In this document: piece after piece, positions 33,556 to 41,780 of the stretch
Layout: each line of letters opens with the position of its first letter
Position numbering within the stretch: position 1 is the stretch's first letter
From: Candidatus Segatella mututuai
GTDB taxonomy: Bacteria; Bacteroidota; Bacteroidia; Bacteroidales; Bacteroidaceae
Assembly: GCA_002439605.1 (NCBI GenBank)
Contig: DJOI01000032.1
Span: 1,469-50,285 of the forward strand
Direction: 5' to 3'
Length of the DNA stretch: 48,817 bases
The notes under the pieces: model-generated
The model's input: the letters and a program-made list of their open reading frames with translations, nothing else
Databases searched by the model: none
Told to the model about the DNA's origin: nothing
Program-made: the position numbers and the translations under genes

Positions 33556-34155
33556 ATGAAGAAAACTATTCTTATCGCACTCATGACCCTGATGGGACTA
33601 AGTGCATTTGCCCAGAGCGCCCGACAGGTACTCGACAAAACAGCCAAGGTGATAGGCAACAAAAACGGGGCAAGCGCCAACTTCACCATATCAAACGCAA
33701 AAATAGGGACGAGCAGCGGCACTATTGCCATCAAAGGAAACAAGTTCAATGCTCGCACACCACAAGCCATCGTATGGTTTAACGGAAAGACCCAGTGGAC
33801 ATATCTGAAGAAAACCAACGAGGTGAACATCTCTACCCCGACCCAAGCACAACAGATGTCGATGAATCCCTATACCTTTATCAATATATATAAGACGGGC
33901 TACAAAATGGATCTGAAGAAAAACGGCAACAACTATCTGGTTCATCTGACAGCACGAAATCAAAAACGTTCTGTTGCCGAGCTCCACATCACTATCAGCA
34001 AAAAAAACTATGTGCCAACGCAAGTCAAGATGAGACAGGGCAAAACATGGAGCACTATCAAGATAAGTAATTTCAAGGCGCGCAACATACCCAACAGTTC
34101 ATTTGCTTTCAAGGCCACAGAGTTTCCATCAGCTGAAGTCATCGACCTCAGATAA
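33556..34155 (+). CDS. LolA-like outer-membrane lipoprotein carrier
   Basis: A 199-residue periplasmic protein with signal MKKTILIALMTLMGLSAFAQ. The mature domain has the LolA/LolB half-barrel pattern: ARQVLDKTAKVIGNKNGASA, FNARTPQAIVWFNGKTQWTY and a final FKATEFPSAEVIDLR. LolA chaperones lipoproteins from the inner to the outer membrane. Bacteroidota LolA homologues downstream of ftsK are common, so the pair is likely an operon. No paired lolB is present. Confidence 0.9.
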   Translation: MKKTILIALMTLMGLSAFAQSARQVLDKTAKVIGNKNGASANFTISNAKIGTSSGTIAIKGNKFNARTPQAIVWFNGKTQWTYLKKTNEVNISTPTQAQQMSMNPYTFINIYKTGYKMDLKKNGNNYLVHLTARNQKRSVAELHITISKKNYVPTQVKMRQGKTWSTIKISNFKARNIPNSSFAFKATEFPSAEVIDLR

Positions 34156-34246
34156 AGTTCTGAATACATAATTAAAGCAAACAGTTCCCCCGCTATATAT
34201 AATAAGGTATGGAATAAGGGGAAAGCTGTCAACAGAAGAGAAATGT

Positions 34247-34296
34247 AATAAATTTGGAGAAATTACAAATATATTTGTAATTTCTCCAAATTTATT
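34247..34296. repeat. Perfect 50-bp palindrome upstream of the PerR-like gene
   Basis: The left arm, 34247-34270, is 24 bp beginning AATAAATTTGGAGAAATTAC. It is exactly inverted at 34273-34296, with AT between. It ends 23 bp before the PerR-like gene's -7 box at 34319 and about 90 nt after the LolA-like stop. It may terminate the ftsK operon in both directions or serve as a large operator for the regulator that follows. Confidence 0.85.
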
Positions 34297-34318
34297 TTGC
34301 AATTACAATAAAAATACC

Positions 34319-34326
34319 TACCTTTG
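34319..34326 (+). promoter_or_regulatory. Promoter of the PerR-like gene
   Basis: TACCTTTG is the -7 box, with TTTG about 19 bp upstream immediately after the palindrome. It lies 26 nt before the ATG. The -33 element therefore abuts the right arm of the palindrome, a position suited to repression. Confidence 0.65.
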
Positions 34327-34351
34327 CATCATAAAAAAAACTGCAAAGCGA

Positions 34352-34810
34352 ATGAGAGACCAAGAAGCATACTATAGACTACAGGAAACAGGCATACGTC
34401 CATCCAAGCAAAGATTAGCCATACTGGACTGGCTCATCAATCACCCCATCCACCCCACGGTAGAGGATGTTTACCAGGGACTGTACAAACAGATTTCCAC
34501 CTTGAGCAGAACTACAGTCTACAACACGCTACGCATGCTGAGCGAAAAGGGAGCGGCACAAATGATCACCATCGACGAGCACCGTGTGTGCTATGATGGA
34601 AATCCTAAAAGCCATGTACACTTTTTCTGCAAGAAATGCGGACGAGTCATAGACTTGATGAACGAAGATGCCCCACAGTTGCAATACGAGACTTACATTG
34701 ATGGCAATCTCGTCCAGGAACAGCAGCTCTACTACAAGGGTATCTGCGCTGATTGTGCCGCTAAAAAGGAACAGGCTGTTTTGCAGGAAAAAGAAACAAG
34801 CATTAATTAA
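34352..34810 (+). CDS. Fur-family regulator, PerR-like
   Basis: A 152-residue metal-dependent repressor. The winged-helix DNA-binding domain (about 1-85) starts with GIRPSKQRLAILDWLINHPI and has the recognition region SRTTVYNTLRMLSE. The C-terminal dimerisation domain has the metal-site residues HVHFFCKKCGRVIDL and the second zinc pair CADC. Co-transcription with rubrerythrin (33-nt gap) suggests peroxide or oxidative stress sensing, as in PerR. A second Fur-family gene at 41781-42263 fits an iron-type Fur better. Palindrome and promoter upstream suggest autoregulation. Confidence 0.9.
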   Translation: MRDQEAYYRLQETGIRPSKQRLAILDWLINHPIHPTVEDVYQGLYKQISTLSRTTVYNTLRMLSEKGAAQMITIDEHRVCYDGNPKSHVHFFCKKCGRVIDLMNEDAPQLQYETYIDGNLVQEQQLYYKGICADCAAKKEQAVLQEKETSIN

Positions 34811-34843
34811 CAACTATTTGTATAACAATAAACACAAAACATT

Positions 34844-35404
34844 ATGAAGAAAAAATTTATTTGTACCGTTTGTGGATATATCTACGAAGGTACTGAGGCT
34901 CCAGAGAAATGCCCTATTTGCAAGGCTCCAGCCAGCAAGTTCAAATTGTTAGAAGACAGCGTTGACACCGACTTGACCTTCGCCACAACCCATGTATTGG
35001 GTCAAGCATACAAGGATGGCGTGAAGGAAGATGTCATCAAGGGCTTGAAAGACCACTTCAACGGTGAGTGTGGCGAAGTAGGCATGTATCTTGCCATGGC
35101 ACGCCAGGCCGACCGCGAAGGCTATCCTGAAATCGCAGAGGCTTACAAGCGTTACGCTTACGAGGAGGCTGACCATGCCTCTCGCTTTGCTGAATTGCTC
35201 GGTGAGGTTTTGGGCGACACGAAGAGCAACCTCGAGGCACGTATTGCAGCCGAGAAGGGTGCATGCGAGGACAAGTTCCGTATCGCCAAGTTAGCTAAGG
35301 AGCAGGGCTCTGATGCCATCCACGATACCGTTCATGAGATGGCAAAAGACGAGGCTCGTCACGCAGCAGGCTTTGCCGGTCTCTACAAGAGATACTTCAA
35401 GTAA
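34844..35404 (+). CDS. Rubrerythrin with N-terminal rubredoxin (reverse type)
   Basis: A 186-residue non-heme diiron protein that reduces hydrogen peroxide in the cytoplasm. The rubredoxin centre is at the N-terminus: ICTVCGY and EKCPICKAP (Cys7, 10, 23, 26). The four-helix ferritin-like domain follows, with diiron ligands in GECGEVGMYLAMARQADREG, RYAYEEADHASRF and VHEMAKDEARHA. Classical rubrerythrin has rubredoxin at the C-terminus, so this is the reverse arrangement seen in Clostridium and many Bacteroidales (often annotated NADH peroxidase). Cotranscribed with the PerR-like gene. Confidence 0.95.
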   Translation: MKKKFICTVCGYIYEGTEAPEKCPICKAPASKFKLLEDSVDTDLTFATTHVLGQAYKDGVKEDVIKGLKDHFNGECGEVGMYLAMARQADREGYPEIAEAYKRYAYEEADHASRFAELLGEVLGDTKSNLEARIAAEKGACEDKFRIAKLAKEQGSDAIHDTVHEMAKDEARHAAGFAGLYKRYFK

Positions 35405-35444
35405 GAAAGTCGAGAAGAGACAGTTCTCTTCACGACAAACATAC

Positions 35445-35479
35445 AAGGGGGTGTGTCATAAGTCCATGACGCACCCCTT
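35445..35479. terminator. Terminator hairpin after rubrerythrin
   Basis: AAGGGGGTGTGTCAT and ATGACGCACCCCTT pair with one bulged G and one G-U around AAGTCC. It may serve both strands. A smaller stem, AAGAGA with TCTCTT, precedes it near 35414-35430. Confidence 0.75.
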
Positions 35480-35560
35480 CATATTGTGGTTTAACGATTT
35501 TAGTTGACAACAAACAATAAAATACCAGAATTCTGCTGAGGCGAGTTCATACTCTCAATT

Positions 35561-35965
35561 TCATTCATCCAATATTTCCACAACAGGTACAGTCTTCTGC
35601 CCCATCTTACTTTCATAAGTAAAGGTACCCACTTGGCGCAAGCACTTACCTGAAGGAACATTAATCTTTTGGTCATCATAATATGCCATTCCATCCTTCG
35701 CCAAGAACATGACAACCATACCACCATTATCTTCCACAAAGTCAACTGTCGCCAAGGCACTACCATCAGGCAGAACCTGTATCACTTTCAATGTACTTGC
35801 CGTTATCACTTGTTGCGGTTTTTCGAACATCACAACGTCTCGATTGACGGCATTAGCTTGTCCTTGCTGGGTCGAATTGACAATCAAGGCAAAGACAAAC
35901 ATGAGGACAATACCCGTTACGATACCACCTACATAGGTCAAGATAAATTTAGTTTTAGTACTCAT
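35561..35965 (-). CDS. Single-span membrane protein, hypothetical
   Basis: A 134-residue protein. Residues 1-30 (MSTKTKFILTYVGGIVTGIV) form one transmembrane helix with a short basic N-terminus. The outside part begins with a Gln/Asn-rich linker, then a domain with beta-strand-like segments (STLKVIQVLPDGSALATVDF and MVVMFLAKDGMAYYDDQKI). Unrecognised beyond conserved hypothetical. It starts 19 nt after the stop of the next gene upstream, whose N-terminus MSTKVKFI is similar, so the two may have arisen by duplication of the 5' end. Confidence 0.75.
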   Translation of the reverse strand: MSTKTKFILTYVGGIVTGIVLMFVFALIVNSTQQGQANAVNRDVVMFEKPQQVITASTLKVIQVLPDGSALATVDFVEDNGGMVVMFLAKDGMAYYDDQKINVPSGKCLRQVGTFTYESKMGQKTVPVVEILDE

Positions 35966-35984
35966 AAGTCTATTATTATTTTAG

Positions 35985-36662
35985 TTATTTATCCATATCA
36001 TGATCTCTACCGATAATAGCTAAGATTAGCATCATAACAAGAGGAGTAAATACAAAGCTCAACAGTACCCATAAAGCAACACTCCGACGTCTTCTCTTTG
36101 CCATATATCCCACAATGGCATACATTCCTACAAACATCGTAATTACAAACACAAAAATCACCACCGATATAATGGCATCCTTTGGTGTATTATAAATAGA
36201 ATTATCATTAGGCTGTACCTGTTCGTCTTCGTTATTACTATATGCATCACTGTCCAATTTCAGCAAATTACCATTGTACCCTTTTAATACAAATTTTACT
36301 TTGAAACAATGCGAAGCTAACTCATGATATTGTGAAGTATAATAGCAATAGTCGTTCCCTGCTTGAAAAGCTTTTACTTTCACAACTCTTGCCATCCTTG
36401 GCTCTATCTCTCTTTTCGATACAAAGTCAGCATAATCAATAACATTCCCTTCCATATCGTAATAGATAATACGATACGAAACATTATGTATTGCCTGCCG
36501 TGTATTGTTTTTCAATATCAACGTTGCTTCATTGTCCGTAACTTCTTGATCATAAGAAACCATAGTTACAGCTTTCAAACTATCCTTACTCAAAGCCAAT
36601 GAAGACATTGAGGAAATTAGTCCTAAAAGAAGAGCTACTATAAATTTTACTTTTGTACTCAT
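35985..36662 (-). CDS. Membrane protein, hypothetical
   Basis: A 225-residue protein with signal peptide VKFIVALLLGLISSMSSLALS. A periplasmic domain (about 25-150) resembles a small immunoglobulin-like or FxLYD-type beta fold (ATLILKNNTRQAIHNVSYRI, then EPRMARVVKVKAF). Two transmembrane helices follow (about 166-190 and 199-218), separated by a basic loop KRRRRS. Function unknown. It lies between the brxL remnant and the smaller membrane protein, in an AT-richer tract than its neighbours. Confidence 0.75.
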   Translation of the reverse strand: MSTKVKFIVALLLGLISSMSSLALSKDSLKAVTMVSYDQEVTDNEATLILKNNTRQAIHNVSYRIIYYDMEGNVIDYADFVSKREIEPRMARVVKVKAFQAGNDYCYYTSQYHELASHCFKVKFVLKGYNGNLLKLDSDAYSNNEDEQVQPNDNSIYNTPKDAIISVVIFVFVITMFVGMYAIVGYMAKRRRRSVALWVLLSFVFTPLVMMLILAIIGRDHDMDK

Positions 36663-36696
36663 ACGCTCATCATTTTTATTCGTTAGTAAAAACTTT

Positions 36697-37104
36697 CTAT
36701 TTCACTCTCACCTCTGGCATTCTTGCCTTAAACTCAGAGTCTATCAAGTGACATTGCTCCTTGATAATACCACGGCGATAAATGGCTGGCTGCAAACAAT
36801 AGAGGTCGAAGGCATCCTTATCTACATCCTCCACCTTTTGCCAATGAGGAAAAAGTAATTTCATGTAAGCCGTGGCAATACGCTTGATTGCCTTGGAATC
36901 ACAAACATCAGACTTAGCCTCAAACTCCACCAATTCATCAAATAGCAAACCATACGAATTCTGAATACGCATGGTATGCATAATCTCCGAGAAATACTCT
37001 ACATTGATTGTCCAACCATTGAAAATCATACTATCGTTGACACGTGGCAACTTCCAACCTTCTATGAAACTATGGAAACGGTCAGGCAAAGCAGAAAGCC
37101 CACG
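36697..37104 (-). pseudogene. brxL: brxL 3' remnant (BREX Lon-like protein)
   Basis: About 135 residues match, from memory, the C-terminal end of BrxL (Lon-related, TIGR02653 type): LPDRFHSFIEGWKLP, IFNGWTINVEYFSEIMHTMR, then AIKRIATAYMKLLFPHWQKV and YCLQPAIYRRGIIKEQ. Full-length BrxL is about 650-700 residues with an ATPase core; that part is missing. No ATG opens the frame: the reading starts at TTG or from an upstream in-frame TAG at 37105. It is therefore a truncated relic of a BREX phage-defence locus. No other BREX gene is in the window. Confidence 0.7.
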
Positions 37105-37430
37105 CTACGGCATATAATTATTCCACTTACGAATATACCACATATTATACCATTGCATAACAACAGTACATATACAACAAGTCGCAGTAGGATATAATAT
37201 ACCCCAACCGTGAGCATTCACCCATTGCCACATCCGCTGATAGTTTGTAAAGTTGCGAAGTTTACGTTTGAGCAGATGAGCGTAAGTAAACGCTCTATTC
37301 CATAAAAGTCACACCCACCCGCTCAGCCCTTTGGGCTTCCTGCAAGATGAATGCATTTGCAAAAATAATAATAATTTCTGAATTTATGTGTTTTTCAAAA
37401 GAAATATTTTCACTTTATATTGCAAAACAA

Positions 37431-37856
37431 ATGAATATCCGCAATCATTCAAATTATAGCAGGAAATACATCGAATTTCCTGATGACTAATTTAGTTTGT
37501 GGCAGAGCATGATTCAAACATATAACTCTTGTCGATAGCAATCATAGTGAAGGTACGAAGATGCGCTTCTTTGCGGGGCAAAGTTGTACTTCCTTGTGGG
37601 TTAACATTGCGCATCCTTAAAGGGTGTCAAACTTGGATATGAAGGGCGTTCCACGGGCGTGGGCTGACCGTCCCACGACCGTGGGACGACTGGCTGACGG
37701 TCGTGAGCCAAGCGGCTGACGGTCGTGGAACGCCCGACGGAGTTGACTTTTGCTATCATCTAAAACTGACGTATGGCTGAATCAATCGAGAGATAGTTTC
37801 AAGAAATCCTCTTTAACACCATGATATTTGCAATTTGGATGCCTGCGGATATTCAT
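37431..37856. mobile_element. Possible miniature inverted-repeat element
   Basis: ATGAATATCCGCA at 37431-37443 is exactly inverted at 37844-37856 (TGCGGATATTCAT); similarity continues inward to 17 of 20 bases. The 426-bp interval has no open frame of interest and contains a 92-bp GC-rich hairpin. The right end lies 22 nt from the stop of the esterase gene. Size, inverted ends and lack of genes resemble a MITE. No clear target-site duplication was seen, so this is a hypothesis. Confidence 0.4.
37644..37735. repeat. 92-bp GC-rich branched hairpin
   Basis: GGGCGTTCCACG at 37644-37655 pairs perfectly with CGTGGAACGCCC at 37724-37735. Inside, CGTCCCACG-AC-CGTGGGACG (37669-37688) is a second hairpin. 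GGCTGACGGTCGTG appears twice on the right side. GC content is far above the flanks. It could fold as a three-way junction in DNA or RNA. Confidence 0.8.
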
Positions 37857-37877
37857 ACAACAGAAAGACTGGTCTGG

Positions 37878-38873
37878 TTACTTTATTTGCGCCCCCCAGT
37901 ACTTCAAGTATTTAATTTTCTTGCCATTGGTGCCAGTAGGCTTGTTCCATTTTCCACCCAAAACAAGGATGGTGGTTTTCTTTCCTGCAGGAACTGCATC
38001 CACAGCATCCTGAAGCGTCATATAATTGCCACGGCCTTCGGCTGACACAACATAATCATAGTGGCGGACATGCTTCCCTAAGGCTGGTACGGCTTTACCT
38101 ATAGCATCAGCCAAGGCACCCGCAACGATGCGTGCGCCATATACATTATAATGCGTATTGTCCTTACGACCCTTAGGAATACTTGGCACTTCGCCTGGCT
38201 TGTACCACATGTGCAGGGTGCGGCTGCCCTTCACGCCGAGAGAGGTTTCTATATCATGGGTAATCTTTGTGGCATCGACAAAGGGAACATTCAACTCCTG
38301 AGCTACGCGGCGTGGAGCTACGACATAGGCTCCGTGAGTGTCGATAAGGGTATCGCTGTTGATTTTCTCTTCGCCATCGAAAACCGTATTGCGAAGTTTC
38401 TCATCGTCATCGTTCACTTGTTTCTCGGCATACCAACAACGACGAACCACAGCATTGAACAATACAGGAATGCCTCCCTTCTGGCGGGTTTCTTCTACGA
38501 AACGACGCAAATTGGCATCGAATGTCGAACCAGGATCGGTATGACGATCGGGTTTGGGCTTTTCGTCATTGTGCCCAAACTGAATGAACACATAGTCGCC
38601 AGGCTTCAGATTGTCAAGAACCTTCTGCCAGCGTCCCTCATCGATGAAACTCTTCGAACTACGTCCATTCAAAGCATAGTTGTCTACCAAAATCTTGTCG
38701 TCAAAAAAGCCCTGCAACACCATTCCCCAGCCTCGCTCGGGATTATCCTTGAAGTTAGATTTCTCGGCTGCAGTAGAGTCGCCAATGACAAAGATTGTCG
38801 TTATCTTGCTACTCGATGTCATGAAAAACAACGTCATGGCAAGACATAATACAATGGATAATTTCTTCTTCAT
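37878..38873 (-). CDS. Rhamnogalacturonan acetylesterase (CE12-like) with truncated pectinesterase-like tail
   Basis: A 331-residue secreted SGNH hydrolase that removes acetyl groups from pectin side chains. Signal peptide about 1-22. Block I FVIGDSTAAE has the nucleophile Ser33; block II LNGRSS (Gly70); block III FGHND (Asn102); block V DNTHYN has Asp238 and His241. From about residue 271 the tail YDYVVSAEGRGNYMTLQDAV resembles the first strands of a pectin methylesterase (CE8), but it stops after 60 residues with no catalytic residues. Full-length relatives may carry both domains; here the second is lost. Stand-alone gene with no polysaccharide-utilisation partners nearby. Confidence 0.85.
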   Translation of the reverse strand: MKKKLSIVLCLAMTLFFMTSSSKITTIFVIGDSTAAEKSNFKDNPERGWGMVLQGFFDDKILVDNYALNGRSSKSFIDEGRWQKVLDNLKPGDYVFIQFGHNDEKPKPDRHTDPGSTFDANLRRFVEETRQKGGIPVLFNAVVRRCWYAEKQVNDDDEKLRNTVFDGEEKINSDTLIDTHGAYVVAPRRVAQELNVPFVDATKITHDIETSLGVKGSRTLHMWYKPGEVPSIPKGRKDNTHYNVYGARIVAGALADAIGKAVPALGKHVRHYDYVVSAEGRGNYMTLQDAVDAVPAGKKTTILVLGGKWNKPTGTNGKKIKYLKYWGAQIK

Positions 38874-38915
38874 GATTTTTTTGTTTTGTTGTTAGTTTCT
38901 GTTTTAAATAGTATA

Positions 38916-38974
38916 ATCCATGGCCTGCTCACGCAGCCCATGGATGAAAACCTAAACGCTCTCACGCCTGAGAG
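38916..38974. terminator. Pair of hairpins between hisS and the esterase gene
   Basis: ATCCATGG...CCATGGAT (38916-38945) forms a 30-nt hairpin with inner CTGC/GCAG and one C-C mismatch. CTCTCA-CGCC-TGAGAG (38959-38974) is a tetraloop hairpin. On the minus strand the second precedes a GTTTAGGTTTT stretch and probably ends the hisS transcript. Confidence 0.6.
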
Positions 38975-39027
38975 TCGCATAATCAATTTCTTTTTCATAT
39001 TGAAAGGCAGGAAAGCCTCTCCCTCTC

Positions 39028-40389
39028 CTACTTCACGGCAGCAATCAGCTCCTCTGCTGTAACAAGGGTCTGTTCGCCACTTTCCATGTTTTTCAGAGTA
39101 ACCCTGCCTGCCGCCATCTCATTTTCGCCTGCAAGCACAACAAACGGAATATTCTTGGCATTGGCATAGCTCATTTGCTTCTTCATCTTGGCCTTGTCGG
39201 GGAAGATTTCGGCACGAACGCCTGCCTGACGCAACTTACCCACAATAGGTAGGCTGTATGCAGTCTCCTTATCGCCAAAGTTGATAAACAACACTTGAGT
39301 AGAGTTGACAGCCTCCTTGGGATAAAGATCGAGTGCATTCAACACATCGTAGATGCGGTCGGCACCAAAGCTGATTCCTACACCACTAAGACCAGGAAGT
39401 CCAAAGATACCTGTGAGGTTGTCGTAACGACCACCACCAGTGATACTTCCCATCGGTGTATCGAGAGCCTTAACCTCAAAGATGGCTCCTGTATAATAGT
39501 TCAAGCCACGTGCCAAGGTAAGGTCAAGTTCTATCTCATTGTTCAACCCTACAGTCTTCAGCGTGTCAAGGATAAAGCGAGTTTCCGCCACCCCTTTCAT
39601 TCCTGTCTCGGAACCAGAGAGCACCTGTGAAATCACATCCAACTTTTCCTCATTAGAGCCAGAGAGAGAGATGATGGGCTGCAACCTCTCGATGGCTTCT
39701 TCTGAGATGCCATCGTTACGCAACTCCTCGTTTACCTTCTCGAGTCCTATTTTATCGAGTTTATCGATAGCTACCGTGATATCCACTATCTTCTCTGCCT
39801 CACCTATGACCTCGGCTATGCCAGTAAGAATCTTTCGGTTGTTGATTTTGATGCACACGCGTACTCCAAACTTAGTAAACACGGTGTCTACAATCTGCAT
39901 CAGCTCAACCTCGTTGAGCAAAGAGTCGGAACCAACCACGTCGGCATCACACTGATAGAACTCACGATAGCGACCCTTTTGTGGACGGTCTGCTCGCCAT
40001 ACTGGTTGAATCTGATAACGCTTGAAAGGCAACTGCAATTCCTCACGATGCTGTACCACATAGCGCGCAAAAGGAACTGTCAAGTCGTAGCGCAAGCCTT
40101 TCTCGCAGAGCTTGGCTGCCAACTTAAGTGAGTTGAGGGAGTGTAGTTCCTCACCGCTCACTTTACTCATATAGTCGCCAGAATTGAGAATTTTGAAGAG
40201 CAATTTGTCACCCTCCTCGCCATATTTACCCATCAGTGTTTGAAGAGTCTCCATAGCCGGGGTTTCTATCTGTTGAAATCCATAAAGGGCATAGACTTCC
40301 TTAATGGTGTCAAAGATGTAGTTGCGCTTAGCCATCTCGACAGGTCCGAAGTCACGCGTTCCTTTTGGGATACTTGGTTTCTGAGCCAT
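39028..40389 (-). CDS. hisS: Histidyl-tRNA synthetase
   Basis: A 453-residue class II synthetase that charges tRNA-His. Motif 1 is in the N-terminal part after KPSIPKGTRDFGPVEMAKRN. Motif 2 is RYQIQPVWRADRPQKGRYREFYQCDAD. The histidine-binding LARGLNYYTGAIFEV and motif 3 FGADRIYDVLNAL follow, then the C-terminal anticodon-binding domain (about 350-453) with LRQAGVRAEIFPDKAKMKKQ. Longer than the E. coli enzyme (424) but usual for Bacteroidota. It follows purA in the same direction after 91 nt. Confidence 0.97.
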   Translation of the reverse strand: MAQKPSIPKGTRDFGPVEMAKRNYIFDTIKEVYALYGFQQIETPAMETLQTLMGKYGEEGDKLLFKILNSGDYMSKVSGEELHSLNSLKLAAKLCEKGLRYDLTVPFARYVVQHREELQLPFKRYQIQPVWRADRPQKGRYREFYQCDADVVGSDSLLNEVELMQIVDTVFTKFGVRVCIKINNRKILTGIAEVIGEAEKIVDITVAIDKLDKIGLEKVNEELRNDGISEEAIERLQPIISLSGSNEEKLDVISQVLSGSETGMKGVAETRFILDTLKTVGLNNEIELDLTLARGLNYYTGAIFEVKALDTPMGSITGGGRYDNLTGIFGLPGLSGVGISFGADRIYDVLNALDLYPKEAVNSTQVLFINFGDKETAYSLPIVGKLRQAGVRAEIFPDKAKMKKQMSYANAKNIPFVVLAGENEMAAGRVTLKNMESGEQTLVTAEELIAAVK

Positions 40390-40480
40390 TTTATTTTATT
40401 GTTAAATACTTAATGATTAGCACTATTCTACCTTCAAAGTAAACGATGAGCACTAAACATCAAACACGTTATAATTATAA

Positions 40481-41755
40481 TTATTCACGCACGATGGTCT
40501 GGGCACGGTCTGGACCAATAGAGATGATGCCAATACGTGTTTCGAGGAATTCCTCTACAAAGGTGATGTAATCCTTGAACTCCTGAGGAAACTCCTTCTC
40601 GGAAGTAAACTGGGTCATGTCCGTATTCCATCCCTTGAACTCCTTGTAAACAGGCTCTACATCGTCAATCTCATAAGGAAAATCGGTTGTCACAGTGCCA
40701 TTCTTCAACTTATAGGCCACACAAGCCTTGATGGTTTCGAAGCCGTCGAGCACATCACTTTTCATCATAATCAGCTCGGTTACACCATTTACCATCACAG
40801 CATATTTCAACTGCACCAAGTCGCACCATCCACAACGACGTTCACGACCTGTTACTGCGCCATACTCATGCCCCAAGTCACGGATCTTGGCACCTGTCTC
40901 GTCAAAGAGCTCTGTCGGGAAAGGGCCTGCGCCGACACGCGTACAGTAAGCCTTCATTATGCCATATACATTACCTATCTTGTTAGGACCGATGCCCAAG
41001 CCGATGCAAGCTCCGGCACAGATGGTATTGGATGACGTGACGAAAGGATAAGAACCAAAATCGACATCGAGCATAGTTCCCTGAGCTCCCTCGCAAAGAA
41101 TGTCCTTACCAGAACGCAGCACTTTGTTGATTTCCACCTCACTATCTACGATGTGAAACTGCTTCAAGTATTCTACACCTTCCATCCAAACCTTCTCTAC
41201 TTCTGTAATGTCGAAGTTTGTATAACCAAGAGAAGCTATCTGCTTAAGATGCTTAGCTTTATGTGCCTCATACTTAGCCTCAAAATTATCCAAGATATCG
41301 CCCACACGCAAACCTGTACGGCTCACCTTGTCGGTGTAAGCCGGACCAATGCCTTTGCCTGTTGTTCCCACCTTGTTCTTGCCCTTAGAGGCTTCGATGG
41401 CAGCATCGAGCACGCGATGAGTAGGCATGATGAGATGAGCTTTCTTTGAAATATAGAGGCGATTCTTCAAGTCGTGACCACTTTTCTCAAGATCCTTGGC
41501 CTCCTGCATGAAAAGGTCGGGAGCCAATACCACACCATTACCAATGATGTTCACCTTGCCACCCTGAAAAATACCAGACGGAATGGAGCGAAGAACATAC
41601 TTCTGCCCCTCAAACTCTAAAGTATGACCAGCGTTAGGGCCTCCCTGAAAGCGTGCGATGACATCATACTTAGGTGTCAACACGTCTACCACCTTTCCCT
41701 TACCTTCATCGCCCCACTGTAACCCGAGCAGGACATCAACTTTACCTGTGTTCAT
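40481..41755 (-). CDS. purA: Adenylosuccinate synthetase
   Basis: A 424-residue GTP-dependent enzyme that converts IMP and aspartate to adenylosuccinate in AMP synthesis. N-terminal catalytic P-loop LGLQWGDEGKGKVVD, then RFQGGPNAGHT, the IMP-binding GTTGKGIGPAYTDKVSR, EGAQGTMLDVDFGSYPFVTS, and ERRCGWCDLVQLKYA. Near the C-terminus GPDRAQTI. It begins 25 nt after the Fur gene stop, so it is probably in an operon with it. Confidence 0.97.
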   Translation of the reverse strand: MNTGKVDVLLGLQWGDEGKGKVVDVLTPKYDVIARFQGGPNAGHTLEFEGQKYVLRSIPSGIFQGGKVNIIGNGVVLAPDLFMQEAKDLEKSGHDLKNRLYISKKAHLIMPTHRVLDAAIEASKGKNKVGTTGKGIGPAYTDKVSRTGLRVGDILDNFEAKYEAHKAKHLKQIASLGYTNFDITEVEKVWMEGVEYLKQFHIVDSEVEINKVLRSGKDILCEGAQGTMLDVDFGSYPFVTSSNTICAGACIGLGIGPNKIGNVYGIMKAYCTRVGAGPFPTELFDETGAKIRDLGHEYGAVTGRERRCGWCDLVQLKYAVMVNGVTELIMMKSDVLDGFETIKACVAYKLKNGTVTTDFPYEIDDVEPVYKEFKGWNTDMTQFTSEKEFPQEFKDYITFVEEFLETRIGIISIGPDRAQTIVRE

Positions 41756-41780
41756 TTTTTATTATATATATTGTTTTTAT

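Larger units (their letters stand above)
37090..37877. other. Gene-free 788-nt stretch
   Basis: No convincing CDS lies here. The left part (37105-37306) has a Trp/Cys-rich open frame without a good start. A minus-strand TATTTTTG promoter-like box is at 37367-37360, possibly the old promoter of the brx locus. A stem CAGGAAAT/ATTTCCTG lies at 37460-37482. The rest is covered by the inverted-repeat-bounded element and its 92-bp hairpin. Confidence 0.6.

Noticed and set aside
37105..37233. 42-codon Trp/Cys-rich frame upstream of the brxL remnant on the minus strand
   Set aside because: It has an ATG and a hydrophobic middle, but no Shine-Dalgarno or recognisable family, and lies in decayed sequence.
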